Below, piece after piece: positions 43,840-52,039 of a stretch of 64,000 nucleotides of DNA. Where the stretch lies: assembly GCF_002556545.1 (NCBI RefSeq), contig NZ_CP022685.1, positions 9,092,001 to 9,156,000 on the forward strand. The letters run 5' to 3'. A program made the translations under genes and the position numbers. Source of the stretch: Streptomyces formicae. Its GTDB lineage: Bacteria > Actinomycetota > Actinomycetes > Streptomycetales > Streptomycetaceae. Positions within the stretch are counted from its first letter, which is position 1. Every line of letters starts with the position of its first letter. Below the pieces are notes generated by a model that saw nothing but the letters and a program-made list of their open reading frames with translations, had not been told where the DNA came from and made no database searches.

Positions 43840-44703
43840 TCACCCCACCCGCCGCATCGCCTTCTCGCGCCGCTGGGCCACGCTCGACCCCGACTCCCGG
43901 CGGGCCGCCCGCCGCAAGACCAGCGGCGCGAGGGCGAAGCCGAGAGCGGCCCAGGCGCCCAGTACGCCGACCGTTTCCCACTGCCGCCAGGAGTCGCCGA
44001 TCTCGACCGTGACCGCGCTGTCGGGGAGGAGCGCGGCCCGCATGCCCAGGCCGAGCCAGTAGATGGGGAACACCTGCGCGACGGATTGCAGCCAGTCGGG
44101 GAGCGCGGTGACCGGATAGAAGATGCCGGAGATCGCTATGAGGCCGAGGACCGGCAGTTGGATGATGCCCTGGGCCCGGGTACTGGTGAAGACCGAACCC
44201 AGCACCGCGCCGAACGGCAGCGTCGCCAGCATGCCCAGCGCGAGCACCCAGGCCAGCGTCAGCCACGAGCCCGCGTCGGCGACGGACAGTCCCTCGATGA
44301 GGAACAGCGCGGGCACCAGGAAGATCGCGAGGTCGGCGGCGAGGCCGCAGGACACGGTGATGACCTTGCCGACGAAGTACCCCCGCATGCCGTGCGGAGT
44401 CGCTTTGGCGCGCAGCAGCGTGCCGTCCTCGCGTTCGGCGGTGAGGACCTGGCTCATGCTGAGCATGCCCATGGCCGTGTTCATGCCCAGGATGCTCGGC
44501 AGGGCCAGGGTGCCGAGGAGGAGGCCCTGGGACCCGAAGGCCGAGTCCCGCATGAAGTACATGACGGTCAGCATCAAGGCGGGCCACAGGAAGTGGGAGA
44601 GCAGGTCCCCGCCATTGGTGAAGGACTGGATCAGTTCGACCCGGCCGCGCGTCCACCCCGCGCGCAGGGCCGTGGTGGTCGGGTGCGGAGTCATCGGGGT
44701 CAT
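43840..44703 (-). CDS. ABC-2 type transporter permease
   Basis: A 287-residue permease with six predicted helices: LLSHFLWPALMLTVMYFM, LPSILGMNTAMGMLSMSQVL, and the ABC-2 cytoplasmic segment EREDGTLLRAKATPHGMRGY, then LPVLGLIAISGIFYPVTALP. It should work with the upstream ATPase as an exporter of a drug, lipid or peptide. Its ATG overlaps the ATPase stop (ATGA), a sign of tight coupling. Confidence 0.88.
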   Translation of the reverse strand: MTPMTPHPTTTALRAGWTRGRVELIQSFTNGGDLLSHFLWPALMLTVMYFMRDSAFGSQGLLLGTLALPSILGMNTAMGMLSMSQVLTAEREDGTLLRAKATPHGMRGYFVGKVITVSCGLAADLAIFLVPALFLIEGLSVADAGSWLTLAWVLALGMLATLPFGAVLGSVFTSTRAQGIIQLPVLGLIAISGIFYPVTALPDWLQSVAQVFPIYWLGLGMRAALLPDSAVTVEIGDSWRQWETVGVLGAWAALGFALAPLVLRRAARRESGSSVAQRREKAMRRVG

Positions 44704-45596
44704 CGGGCCGCTTCCGTCGTCTCGCGCACCCACGCCAGGTAGGTGTCCTCCAACGAGGCCCTGCGGACCTCCAGTTCGCGGATCGCGTCCCCGTGCTCAC
44801 GGAAGAGGCCGTGCGCGAAACGCGTCGAGTCGGTGGTCGACGTCGCGAAGCGCCGCCCGTCGCGCATCCAGCGCACCTCGTCCTCGCCCGCCGTCCGGCG
44901 CGCGAGCTCGTCCGCCGAACCGTCCGCGACGATCCGGCCCGCCGCCAGGATCACGATGCGATCGGCGAGCCTCTCGGCCTCGTGCAGGTCGTGCGTGGTG
45001 AGCAGGACCGTGGTCCCGTGGACGTCGGCGAGGCGGCGTACGAGACCGTGGAACTCATGGCGTGCGGCCGGGTCGAAGCCCGCCGTCGGCTCGTCGAGGA
45101 AGAGCACCTCGGGACGGCCCACGATGCCGATCGCCACGTCCAGCCTGCGCCGTTGGCCGCCCGACAGGGTCTTGATCTTCCGATCCGCGTGCGCGGTCAG
45201 GCCCACCGCCTCGATCAACGCGTCCGTCTCCCAGGGCCTGCGGATGAGTTCCGTGGAGTACCCGGCGTAGTACGTGCCCAGGTGCGCGAGCAGTTCGCGC
45301 ACCCGCCACTTGCCGTGATCGCGCCAGGACTGCAGGACGACGCCGATCCGGGCCCGCCACCGTTCGTCACCGTGGGCGGGGTCCGTGCCGAGCACCTCGA
45401 CGCACCCCGCCGACCTCGTACGGAAGCCCTCCAGGATCTCGATCGTGGTGCTCTTGCCCGCTCCGTTCGGCCCGAGCAGCGCGAGCACTTCACCGTGGCG
45501 GGCCCGGAACGTCACCTCGCGCAGCACGTCATGGGTGCCGTAGCGCATCCGCAGCCCTTCGACCCTGAGCGCGGTCTCACCGCTCGTCGTCGTCAC
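44700..45596 (-). CDS. ABC transporter ATP-binding protein (DrrA-like)
   Basis: A 298-residue ATPase with a full motif set: Walker A GPNGAGKSTTIE, Q-loop VVLQSWRD, signature LSGGQRRRLDVA, Walker B EVLFLDEPTAGFDP and switch His in LLTTHDLHEAERLA. A C-terminal 70-residue extension ends RRASLEDTYLAWVRETT, typical of DrrA-type exporters. The GTG start follows AAGGAG. The operon is divergent from a MarR/GbsR-like regulator, with direct repeats in between. Confidence 0.92.
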   Translation of the reverse strand: MTTTSGETALRVEGLRMRYGTHDVLREVTFRARHGEVLALLGPNGAGKSTTIEILEGFRTRSAGCVEVLGTDPAHGDERWRARIGVVLQSWRDHGKWRVRELLAHLGTYYAGYSTELIRRPWETDALIEAVGLTAHADRKIKTLSGGQRRRLDVAIGIVGRPEVLFLDEPTAGFDPAARHEFHGLVRRLADVHGTTVLLTTHDLHEAERLADRIVILAAGRIVADGSADELARRTAGEDEVRWMRDGRRFATSTTDSTRFAHGLFREHGDAIRELEVRRASLEDTYLAWVRETTEAAR

Positions 45597-45713
45597 GTCG
45601 GTCGACTCCTTGTCGCAGTCCTTCACTTGGCGGTGAAAGCTACGTTGCGTTTTATGCGACAGCAATGAAAATCGGGCACGAAATCCGCTCTGTGCATGCT
45701 AATTAGAGGGTCC

Positions 45714-45783
45714 ATTGCAATGAGATTGACGGTAAACGCAATTCCGGCTGAGGGGCTGTTGCAATGTGCTGACGGTGAACGCA
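45714..45783. promoter_or_regulatory. direct repeats, candidate operator of the ABC exporter
   Basis: TTGCAATGAGATTGACGGTAAACGCA (45715-45740, core TGACGGTAAACGCA) and its near-copy ending TGACGGTGAACGCA (45759-45783) are direct repeats 44 bases apart. A weaker relative, TTGGCGGTGAAAGC, lies near 45627-45640. They fill the AT-richer gap between the exporter and its divergent regulator. Confidence 0.6.
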
Positions 45784-45841
45784 CACTGACCCGAGCCGGT
45801 CCGCGCGGGCCGCGGCGGAGCCGGGGGAGAGGGAGGCGCGG

Positions 45842-46774
45842 ATGCCCGGAGGCAGGCTCACCCACGACGAGCGTCGGCGCATCGCGACGGGACTCGCCGA
45901 CGGGCTCGGATACGCCGAGATCGCCCGGCACCTGGACCGGCCGACGTCGACCGTCAGTCGCGAGGTCGCCCGCAACGGCGGCTTCGGCGGCTACCGCGCG
46001 GACCACGCCCAGCACGCCACGGGACGCCGAGCCCGCCGGAGCGGAACGGCCGCCTCGCGCGCGGAACAGGCGGTCGTCGACCCGCACGGCCGTGACGCCG
46101 AGGCCGTGCGCGCGTACGCCGAGGAGTTCGCGGCGATGATGGTGCGGACCGGTCTGCCGCGCATGGCGGCCCGCGTCCTCGCCCGCCTGGTCACGACCGA
46201 CTCCGGTGGTCTGACGGCGGCCGAACTGGTCGAGCGGCTGCGGGTGAGCCCCGCCTCCGTGTCCAAGGCCGTCGGCTACCTGGAGGGGCTCGAAGTGGTG
46301 CGGCGCGAGCGCGAGGCGGGGCGGCGGCGCGAGCGGTACGTCATCGACGACGACGTCTGGCTGCGCGCCTGGCTGACCAGCGCCAGGACGAACGCGATGT
46401 GGGCCGAGACCGCGCGCCGCGGCGCCGAGCTCCTCGACGCCGCCACGCCCGCGGGGGCCCGCCTCGACCACATGCGCACGTTCTTCACCGGGCTGAGCGA
46501 CGACATGGCGGGCGGCACCACGGCGGAGGTCTTCGCCGACGTGCTGACCGTCCTCGCCGCGCTCGTGCAGGCGGGCGGGCCGCTCACCGTGGACCGGTTG
46601 GCCACCGCGCTCGACTGGCCGCGGGACCGGGTCGCCGACGCGCTGCGGGACGCCGAGCGGCACCCGGACATCGCGGGCCCCGTCGTCCTGGAACGTACCG
46701 CTGCGGATACGTACGCGGTCGTGGCCGCGGCGCACCGTCTCACGGCGGAGCAGCGCGCGGCACTCGGCGCGTAA
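45842..46774 (+). CDS. GbsR/MarR-like regulator with an N-terminal IS30-type HTH
   Basis: A 310-residue DNA-binding protein. The first ~55 residues (LTHDERRRIATGLADGLGYA, EIARHLDRPTSTVSREVARN) match the HTH_38 domain that begins IS30 transposases. A GbsR/MarR-type winged helix follows at about 100-165 (GGLTAAELVERLRVSPASVS, KAVGYLEGLEVVRREREAG), and another short winged segment lies near 245-280. Two kinds of HTH in one regulator could contact two sites, matching the direct repeats upstream. It most likely represses the divergent ABC exporter. The DDE transposase domain is absent, so it is not a mobile gene. Confidence 0.8.
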   Translation: MPGGRLTHDERRRIATGLADGLGYAEIARHLDRPTSTVSREVARNGGFGGYRADHAQHATGRRARRSGTAASRAEQAVVDPHGRDAEAVRAYAEEFAAMMVRTGLPRMAARVLARLVTTDSGGLTAAELVERLRVSPASVSKAVGYLEGLEVVRREREAGRRRERYVIDDDVWLRAWLTSARTNAMWAETARRGAELLDAATPAGARLDHMRTFFTGLSDDMAGGTTAEVFADVLTVLAALVQAGGPLTVDRLATALDWPRDRVADALRDAERHPDIAGPVVLERTAADTYAVVAAAHRLTAEQRAALGA

Positions 46775-46815
46775 GCACCACGCGGGGTGGCGCGGACCCG
46801 CATACGCTGTGGTTC

Positions 46816-47226
46816 GTGGAACACCCCAACGTCCTTACCGCCGTCCGCTATCACGAGGCGGTGGCGCGCGGAGCCGTCGGTGACGAGCTCGCCCGGTTCT
46901 TCCACCAGGACCTGGTGCAGGAGGAGTTCCCCAACGCCCTCTTCCCCGACGGCGTACGGCGGGATCTGACCGCCGTGCTCCAGAGCGCGGAGCGGGGGCA
47001 GGGGCTGCTCGCCGAGCAGCGGTTCGATGTGCTCAACTCGGTCGCGATGGGGGACCAGGTGGTACTCGAGGTGACCTGGGAGGGGATCCTCGCCGTGCCG
47101 ATGGGGGACCTGCCCGTCGGCCATGTGCTGCGCGCCCGCATCGCCGTCTTCCTCGAATTCCGTGACGGCAGGATCCGCGCCCAGCGCAATTACGACTGTT
47201 ACGACCCGCTGGACCGCGTGCGGTGA
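46816..47226 (+). CDS. NTF2-like (SnoaL) family protein
   Basis: A 136-residue cone-shaped NTF2-like protein: AVRYHEAVARGAVGDELARF, LFPDGVRRDLTAVLQSAERG, and VFLEFRDGRIRAQRNYDCYD at the end. Function unknown; relatives include isomerases and ligand-binding proteins. The GTG start is the first in a reasonable position; an upstream frame extension overlaps the regulator and is not gene-like. It follows the regulator by 41 bases and may be co-transcribed. Confidence 0.75.
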   Translation: MEHPNVLTAVRYHEAVARGAVGDELARFFHQDLVQEEFPNALFPDGVRRDLTAVLQSAERGQGLLAEQRFDVLNSVAMGDQVVLEVTWEGILAVPMGDLPVGHVLRARIAVFLEFRDGRIRAQRNYDCYDPLDRVR

Positions 47227-47246
47227 GCGCGCGGGGCGCCCGCCGG

Positions 47247-48497
47247 TCAGGCGCTCGGGCTCGGCAGGGGCGCTCCCGCGGGGGCGTCGGCGCGGCCGTG
47301 TTCGGAGGCGGCGAAGGCCCGCCGCACGAGCGGGCGCGCCGCCTTCGACTGGAGCGCGCGCATCGCCAGCGCGTTGACCCGGATGCCCAGCGCCGACTTC
47401 GGGGCCATGGACGCGACCCGGCCGGGCGGGAGTTGCTGGGCCGAGAGGGTCCTCGGCCGCATCGTCCGCTCGAAGGCGGTCAGCGCGGCGGGCACCCGTG
47501 AGGTGTCGCCGGGCGCGCCCTCGGCGCGCAGCGCGTCCGTCAGCTCGGCGGCGCCCCGCAGGGCGAGGGCGGTGCCGAGGCCGCTGAGCGGGCTCGCGCA
47601 CCAGGCGCTGTCGCCGAGCAGGACGACCCGGCCGGTGTGCCAACGCGGCACGTGGATCTGGTCGAAGGTGTCCAGGGCGAAGTCGTCGGCCTGCCGGGCG
47701 GCGGCCAGGAACTCGGCGGCGCGCCAGCCGACGTCGGCGAACGTCCGCTCCAGCAGGGCGAGTTGAGCCTCGCGGTCGTGCCGTGGGGGCAGCGCATCGG
47801 CGGCGAAGGTCAGCCCGACCTCCTGCTGCCCGGGGTGGCCGGGACGGGCTTCCACGCTTCGACGGCCGGGTGCGTTGTGGGTCAGGAACCAGCCGTCGAT
47901 CGGCGGCGTGCCGGGCCCCTCGGTGAGGGTGAACCAGGCATGCGCGAGGCCGAGCGGCTTGCGGTACTCCTCCTCGGGGCCGAACCGCAGGGCGCGCACC
48001 CGCGAGTGCGCGCCGTCGGCGCCGACCACCAGGTCGAACGTCTCCTCCGTGCCGCTGCGGAAGCGGGCAAGCACTCCTGCCCCTGCGTCCCCGGGCGTCC
48101 CGGCGTCCTCCAGTGATTCCACGGTTTCCCCGAACCGGTGCGTCACGCCGGGACCGGTCGCCTCGTGGATGATCCGGGCGAGGTCGGTGCGCAACAACTC
48201 CTCGCGGGAGACGTAGCCGCGTCCGTCGAACGCCTCCACCGGCATCTCGGCGAGACGGCGCTCCCGCGCGTCGATCCAGGCCGCGCCGCGCTGCGGGACC
48301 AGGCAGTCCAGGGCCTGCTGGAGCAGTCCGGCGCGCTCGAGGACCTCCCGGCTGTCGCCGCGCAGGTCGACCGTCTGGCCGCCGGTGCGCAGGGCCGGTG
48401 CGATCTCCGCGACGGTGACCGTCCAGCCGTCCCTCTCCATGAGCAGCGCGAGTGTGTCCCCCGCGATTCCACCGCCGACTACGAGTGCGTGTGCCAC
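47247..48497 (-). CDS. FAD-dependent monooxygenase (PHBH/TetX-like)
   Basis: A 416-residue flavoprotein hydroxylase. The N-terminal dinucleotide fold is VAHALVVGGGIAGDTLALLM, the DG motif is FDLVVGADGAHSRVR (about residue 160), and the GD motif is RVVLLGDSAWCASPLSGLGT (about 285). Related to para-hydroxybenzoate hydroxylase-type and tetracycline-modifying monooxygenases; the substrate is unknown. GTG 48497 follows GGAGG. Divergent from a TetR gene with a clear palindrome in the shared promoter, suggesting induction by its substrate. Confidence 0.88.
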   Translation of the reverse strand: MAHALVVGGGIAGDTLALLMERDGWTVTVAEIAPALRTGGQTVDLRGDSREVLERAGLLQQALDCLVPQRGAAWIDARERRLAEMPVEAFDGRGYVSREELLRTDLARIIHEATGPGVTHRFGETVESLEDAGTPGDAGAGVLARFRSGTEETFDLVVGADGAHSRVRALRFGPEEEYRKPLGLAHAWFTLTEGPGTPPIDGWFLTHNAPGRRSVEARPGHPGQQEVGLTFAADALPPRHDREAQLALLERTFADVGWRAAEFLAAARQADDFALDTFDQIHVPRWHTGRVVLLGDSAWCASPLSGLGTALALRGAAELTDALRAEGAPGDTSRVPAALTAFERTMRPRTLSAQQLPPGRVASMAPKSALGIRVNALAMRALQSKAARPLVRRAFAASEHGRADAPAGAPLPSPSA

Positions 48498-48542
48498 GAG
48501 ATCCTCCGGTTCGGCTTCTCTCAGAGGCACCCAGCACCTCTG

Positions 48543-48602
48543 ATGCGAATCATTCGCATTTAGAGTACGCGCGCCGGTCGCGCTAATGCAAGAGTTTCGC
48601 GA
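48543..48602. promoter_or_regulatory. TetR operator: perfect palindrome plus a degenerate copy
   Basis: ATGCGAATCATTCGCAT (48543-48559) is a perfect 7-bp inverted repeat around TCA. A weaker version, ATGCAAGAGTTTCGCGA (48586-48602), lies next to the TetR start. Both are in the divergent promoter of the monooxygenase and TetR genes. Confidence 0.8.
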
Positions 48603-48614
48603 TAGAGTGACGTC

Positions 48615-49196
48615 GTGACGCAAGCATCTGGGACAGCACGCCCCGGCGGTCGTACCGCCCGTACCCGTGAGGCCGTGCGCGCCGCCACCCGCGAGCTGCT
48701 GGCCGAATCCGCCGACGGCACCGTCGACATCGCGGAGGTGTCGGCCCGCTCGGGCGTGCACATCGCCACCATCTACCGGCGCTGGCGCACCGCCGACGGC
48801 CTGATCATCGACGCGGTGGTGGACGAGCTGGGCAGTCGCTCGCCGCTGCCCGCCACCGGCGACCTGCGGGCCGATCTGCACTCCTGGATCACCAACCTGC
48901 TCACCGACCTGACCAGGCCCGGCCATCTCGCCTTCTTCCGGGCGCTGCTCCGGGCGGGCGGCGGCGAGCAGGACGGGCGGGGCTTCGCCGAGCCTCGGAT
49001 CCAGCAGATCCAGGCCACCCTGGACGCCGCCGGTGCCACCGTGCTGACCTGGTTGGACATCTTCGAGCTGGTCCTCGCGCCGGCCTATGTGCGCGCGCTG
49101 CTGACCATGCCGATGGACCCGTCGACCGAGGCCGTGCGGCTGGTCGACAACGTGCTGGCCGTCCGCACGGCGCGCGAGCGCGCGGCGGCCGAGTGA
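48615..49196 (+). CDS. TetR family transcriptional regulator
   Basis: A 193-residue regulator. The TetR HTH is at about residues 15-60 (RTREAVRAATRELLAESADG, VDIAEVSARSGVHIATIYRR, WRTADGLI), followed by a helical ligand domain typical of the TetR_C-type. It should repress itself and the divergent FAD monooxygenase through the palindrome between them. The GTG start lies just after the weaker operator copy. Confidence 0.9.
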   Translation: MTQASGTARPGGRTARTREAVRAATRELLAESADGTVDIAEVSARSGVHIATIYRRWRTADGLIIDAVVDELGSRSPLPATGDLRADLHSWITNLLTDLTRPGHLAFFRALLRAGGGEQDGRGFAEPRIQQIQATLDAAGATVLTWLDIFELVLAPAYVRALLTMPMDPSTEAVRLVDNVLAVRTARERAAAE

Positions 49197-49237
49197 GTGC
49201 GTCCGTCAGCGTGGGCCCACAGCGGCGTCGCGCGCGG

Positions 49238-50032
49238 TCACGCTGACGGACGGTCCGCTTCCGCCCGGTGCAGCCGCCCCCGGGCGACCAGCTCCACGGT
49301 CAGTGCCACCGACACCGCCTGCACCGCCATCAGTGCGATCAGCACGAAGAGCTGCACCGCTCCGGCCAGTACGGGGGACGCGCCGCCCAGGAGCATGCCG
49401 ACGAACGCGCCGGGGAGGGTGACGAGCCCCACCGTGCGGGTCTGGTCGAGGCCGGGCAGGAGGGCGTCGGACGCGGCGGGGCGGACCACTTCGAGGCGGG
49501 CGTCGCGGTCCAGGAGACCCAGGGCGAGACCTGCCTCGAACTCCCCGTTGCGGGTGCGGAGTTCATCGAGGGCGCGGCGGCCCGCCAGCACCGTCGCGGT
49601 GAGCGCGCCGCCGATCAGGATGCCGGTCACCGGCACCATGGCGATGCCGCGAACGGGAAGCAGCCCCGCCAGGGTCAGCCCTGTCACCACGGGGACGACG
49701 GGTCCCGCGATCGGCAGGGCCGCCCACCACCAGGTGCCGTTCGGCGTGACGCGGCGCCCCGCGGTGCGGGTGGCCACGGCGAACATCAGCAGCAGGAAGG
49801 CGTACAGGGCCGCCGTGTGGTGCACCACCCAGCCGATGACCAGCGAGACGGCGGCCAGCTGGGCCGTCGCCCGTACCCCGGCGACGAGGATCTCCCTGGC
49901 GCGGTCGCGCGAGCCGTCCGGGGCGAGCCGGAACACGGCGGCGGTCGTCGCGGCGGCGAGCAGCAGGACGAGCAGGGCCACGGCGAGCGCGGTGTCGACC
50001 GGCAGGAGGGCCTGGGCAGCTAGATCACGCAC
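49238..50032 (-). CDS. UPF0014/FetB-like ABC transporter permease
   Basis: A 264-residue membrane protein with seven predicted helices. It has the UPF0014 signature TRTVGLVTLPGAFVGMLLGG and PVLAGAVQLFVLIALMAVQA, and GLDQTRTVGLV just before. E. coli FetB (YbbM) exports iron with the ATPase FetA. No ATP-binding gene is adjacent here, so the partner must be elsewhere or the substrate differs. The GTG start is weakly supported; family members have a similar length. Confidence 0.8.
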   Translation of the reverse strand: MRDLAAQALLPVDTALAVALLVLLLAAATTAAVFRLAPDGSRDRAREILVAGVRATAQLAAVSLVIGWVVHHTAALYAFLLLMFAVATRTAGRRVTPNGTWWWAALPIAGPVVPVVTGLTLAGLLPVRGIAMVPVTGILIGGALTATVLAGRRALDELRTRNGEFEAGLALGLLDRDARLEVVRPAASDALLPGLDQTRTVGLVTLPGAFVGMLLGGASPVLAGAVQLFVLIALMAVQAVSVALTVELVARGRLHRAEADRPSA

Positions 50033-50149
50033 GCGCTCACCCTAGGACCCGGCGGGGGATCCGCGCGTTCGTGCACCGCTGCGGACACCTGCCGCTCGAC
50101 CTGGAACGATGGGGCGGGAAAGACGTGAGAGAAAGAAGGGCTGGTTGTC

Positions 50150-51235
50150 ATGGCGCAGCAGGTGCAGGGCGTGATCGCACGCGCGAAGGGCGAGCCGGTA
50201 CGGATCGAGACGATCACGGTGCCGGACCCGGGCCCGGGAGAAGCCGTGGTGAAGGTCCAGGCGTGCGGGGTCTGTCACACCGACCTGCACTACCGGGAGG
50301 GCGGGATCAACGACGACTTCCCGTTCCTGCTCGGGCACGAGGCGGCGGGCGTCGTCGAGTCGGTGGGCGACGGCGTCACCGAGGTCGCCCCCGGCGACTA
50401 TGTGATCCTCAACTGGCGCGCGGTGTGCGGCCAGTGCCGCGCCTGTCTGCGCGGCCGCCCCCAGTACTGCTTCGACACGCACAACGCGAAGCAGAAGATG
50501 ACCCTCGCGGACGGCACCGAGCTGTCGCCCGCGCTCGGCATCGGCGCCTTCGCCGAGAAGACCCTGGTCGCCGCGGGACAGTGCACCAAGGTCGACCCGG
50601 CGGCCTCGCCCGCCGCCGCGGGCCTCCTCGGCTGCGGCGTGATGGCGGGCATCGGCGCCGCCATCAACACCGGCGAGGTCGGCCGGGGCGACTCGGTCGC
50701 CGTCATCGGCTGCGGCGGCGTCGGCAACGCCGCGGTCGTGGGCGCCCGTCTCGCGGGCGCCGCGAAGATCATCGCCGTGGACATCGACGACAAGAAGCTG
50801 GAGACGGCGAAGGGCCTCGGCGCCACACACACCGTCAACTCCCGCTCCGCCGATCCCGTCGAGGCCATCCGCGAGTTGACCGGCGGCAACGGCGCCGATG
50901 TCGTCATCGAGGCGGTCGGCCGCCCGGAGACGTACGAACAGGCCTTCTACGCCCGTGACCTGGCGGGCACGGTCGTCCTGGTGGGCGTCCCGACCCCCGA
51001 CATGAAGATCGAGCTGCCGCTCCTCGACGTCTTCGGGCGCGGCGGCGCGCTCAAGTCGAGCTGGTACGGGGACTGCCTGCCCTCGCGCGACTTCCCGATG
51101 CTCATTGACCTCTACCAGCAGGGCCGTCTCGACCTGGACGCGTTCGTCACCGAGACGATCGCCCTGGAGGACGTGGAGAAGGCCTTCGAGCGGATGCACC
51201 ACGGCGACGTCCTGCGTTCGGTGGTGATCTTCTGA
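50150..51235 (+). CDS. mscR: S-(hydroxymethyl)mycothiol dehydrogenase
   Basis: A 361-residue zinc-dependent alcohol dehydrogenase (MDR family) that oxidises the formaldehyde-mycothiol adduct, and may also reduce S-nitrosomycothiol. Catalytic Zn ligands are in [13 protein letters not shown] and GHEAAGVV. The structural zinc cysteines are in [15 protein letters not shown]. The cofactor fold is [20 protein letters not shown]. Sequence details (RARGEPV-type start, [12 protein letters not shown]) match the mycothiol enzyme rather than glutathione FDH. It is directly coupled to a metallo-beta-lactamase-fold hydrolase (stop and start share a base). Confidence 0.93.
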   Translation: MAQQVQGVIARAKGEPVRIETITVPDPGPGEAVVKVQACGVCHTDLHYREGGINDDFPFLLGHEAAGVVESVGDGVTEVAPGDYVILNWRAVCGQCRACLRGRPQYCFDTHNAKQKMTLADGTELSPALGIGAFAEKTLVAAGQCTKVDPAASPAAAGLLGCGVMAGIGAAINTGEVGRGDSVAVIGCGGVGNAAVVGARLAGAAKIIAVDIDDKKLETAKGLGATHTVNSRSADPVEAIRELTGGNGADVVIEAVGRPETYEQAFYARDLAGTVVLVGVPTPDMKIELPLLDVFGRGGALKSSWYGDCLPSRDFPMLIDLYQQGRLDLDAFVTETIALEDVEKAFERMHHGDVLRSVVIF

Positions 51236-51900
51236 TGGCGGCCGGGACCACACCGAACGGGCCCGCGGGGGCCGGTGCGCGCGTCGACCACCTCGTCACG
51301 TCGGGGACGTTCTCCCTCGACGGCGGCACCTGGGAGGTCGACAACAACGTATGGATCGTCGGCGACGACAGCGAGGCGATCGTCATCGACGCCGCGCACG
51401 ACGCGGACGCCATCGCCGCGGCGGTGGGGGAGCGCAGGCTCGTCGCCATCGTCTGCACGCACGCCCACGACGACCACATCGACGCGGCCCCGGCGCTCGC
51501 CGCCCGCACCGGCGCGCCGATCCTGCTGCACCCTGCCGACACCGAACTGTGGAAGCGGACCCACCCCGACCGCGCTCCCGACGGCGAGCTCGCCGACGGG
51601 CAGGAACTGACCGTCGCGGGCACCACCTTGACGGTGCTGCACACGCCGGGCCACTGCCACGGCGCGGTCAGCCTGCACGCCCCCGCGCTCGGCACCGTCT
51701 TCACCGGCGACACGCTCTTCGCGGGCGGCCCCGGCGCGACGGGCCGCTCCTTCAGCGACTTCCCGACGATCGTGGAGTCCATCAAGGACCGGCTGCTCAC
51801 GCTGGAGCCCGGCACGGTGGTGCGTACGGGACACGGCGACAGCACGACGATCGGCGCGGAGGCGCCGCACCTGGAGGAGTGGATCGCCCGAGGCCACTGA
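51235..51900 (+). CDS. MBL-fold hydrolase of the mycothiol formaldehyde pathway
   Basis: A 221-residue metallo-beta-lactamase-fold protein. Metal ligands: THAHDDHIDAAP (about residue 78), HTPGHCHGAVSL (about 137), TGDTLFAGG (about 158) and TGHGDSTTIG. Beside mscR, such proteins are thought to hydrolyse S-formylmycothiol to formate and mycothiol. The ATG overlaps the mscR stop by one base (TGATG), and a perfect terminator follows. Together the two genes form the formaldehyde-detoxification pair of mycothiol-producing bacteria. Confidence 0.9.
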   Translation: MAAGTTPNGPAGAGARVDHLVTSGTFSLDGGTWEVDNNVWIVGDDSEAIVIDAAHDADAIAAAVGERRLVAIVCTHAHDDHIDAAPALAARTGAPILLHPADTELWKRTHPDRAPDGELADGQELTVAGTTLTVLHTPGHCHGAVSLHAPALGTVFTGDTLFAGGPGATGRSFSDFPTIVESIKDRLLTLEPGTVVRTGHGDSTTIGAEAPHLEEWIARGH

Positions 51901-51944
51901 CCTCGCCGACGGACGCGCAACGCGTCAACTGACGTAGGTGCCAC

Positions 51945-51972
51945 AGCCCCGCGCGGTTCACCGCGCGGGGCT
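51945..51972 (+). terminator. perfect terminator after the mscR operon
   Basis: AGCCCCGCGCGG and CCGCGCGGGGCT form a 12-bp perfect stem around TTCA, with TTCG following. It lies 45 bases after the MBL stop. Confidence 0.9.
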
Positions 51973-52008
51973 TTCGCGTACTGGCAGTGCCGCGCGATCT
52001 CCGATAAG

Positions 52009-52027
52009 TTAGGCAAGGCTTACCTAA
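52009..52027. promoter_or_regulatory. iron box (DmdR/IdeR operator)
   Basis: TTAGGCAAGGCTTACCTAA matches the iron-box consensus at most positions (arms TTAGGcAAG/CTTaCCTAA). It ends 12 bases before the DUF2470 gene's ATG, next to its GGAGG site, so iron-loaded DmdR would block transcription. Confidence 0.9.
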
Positions 52028-52039
52028 TGGAGGTTGAGG

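Noticed and set aside
46399..47226. Long frame fusing the end of the regulator region to the NTF2-like gene
   Set aside because: The first 130 codons overlap the regulator in another frame and are Arg/Gly-rich; only the part from 46816 looks like a protein.
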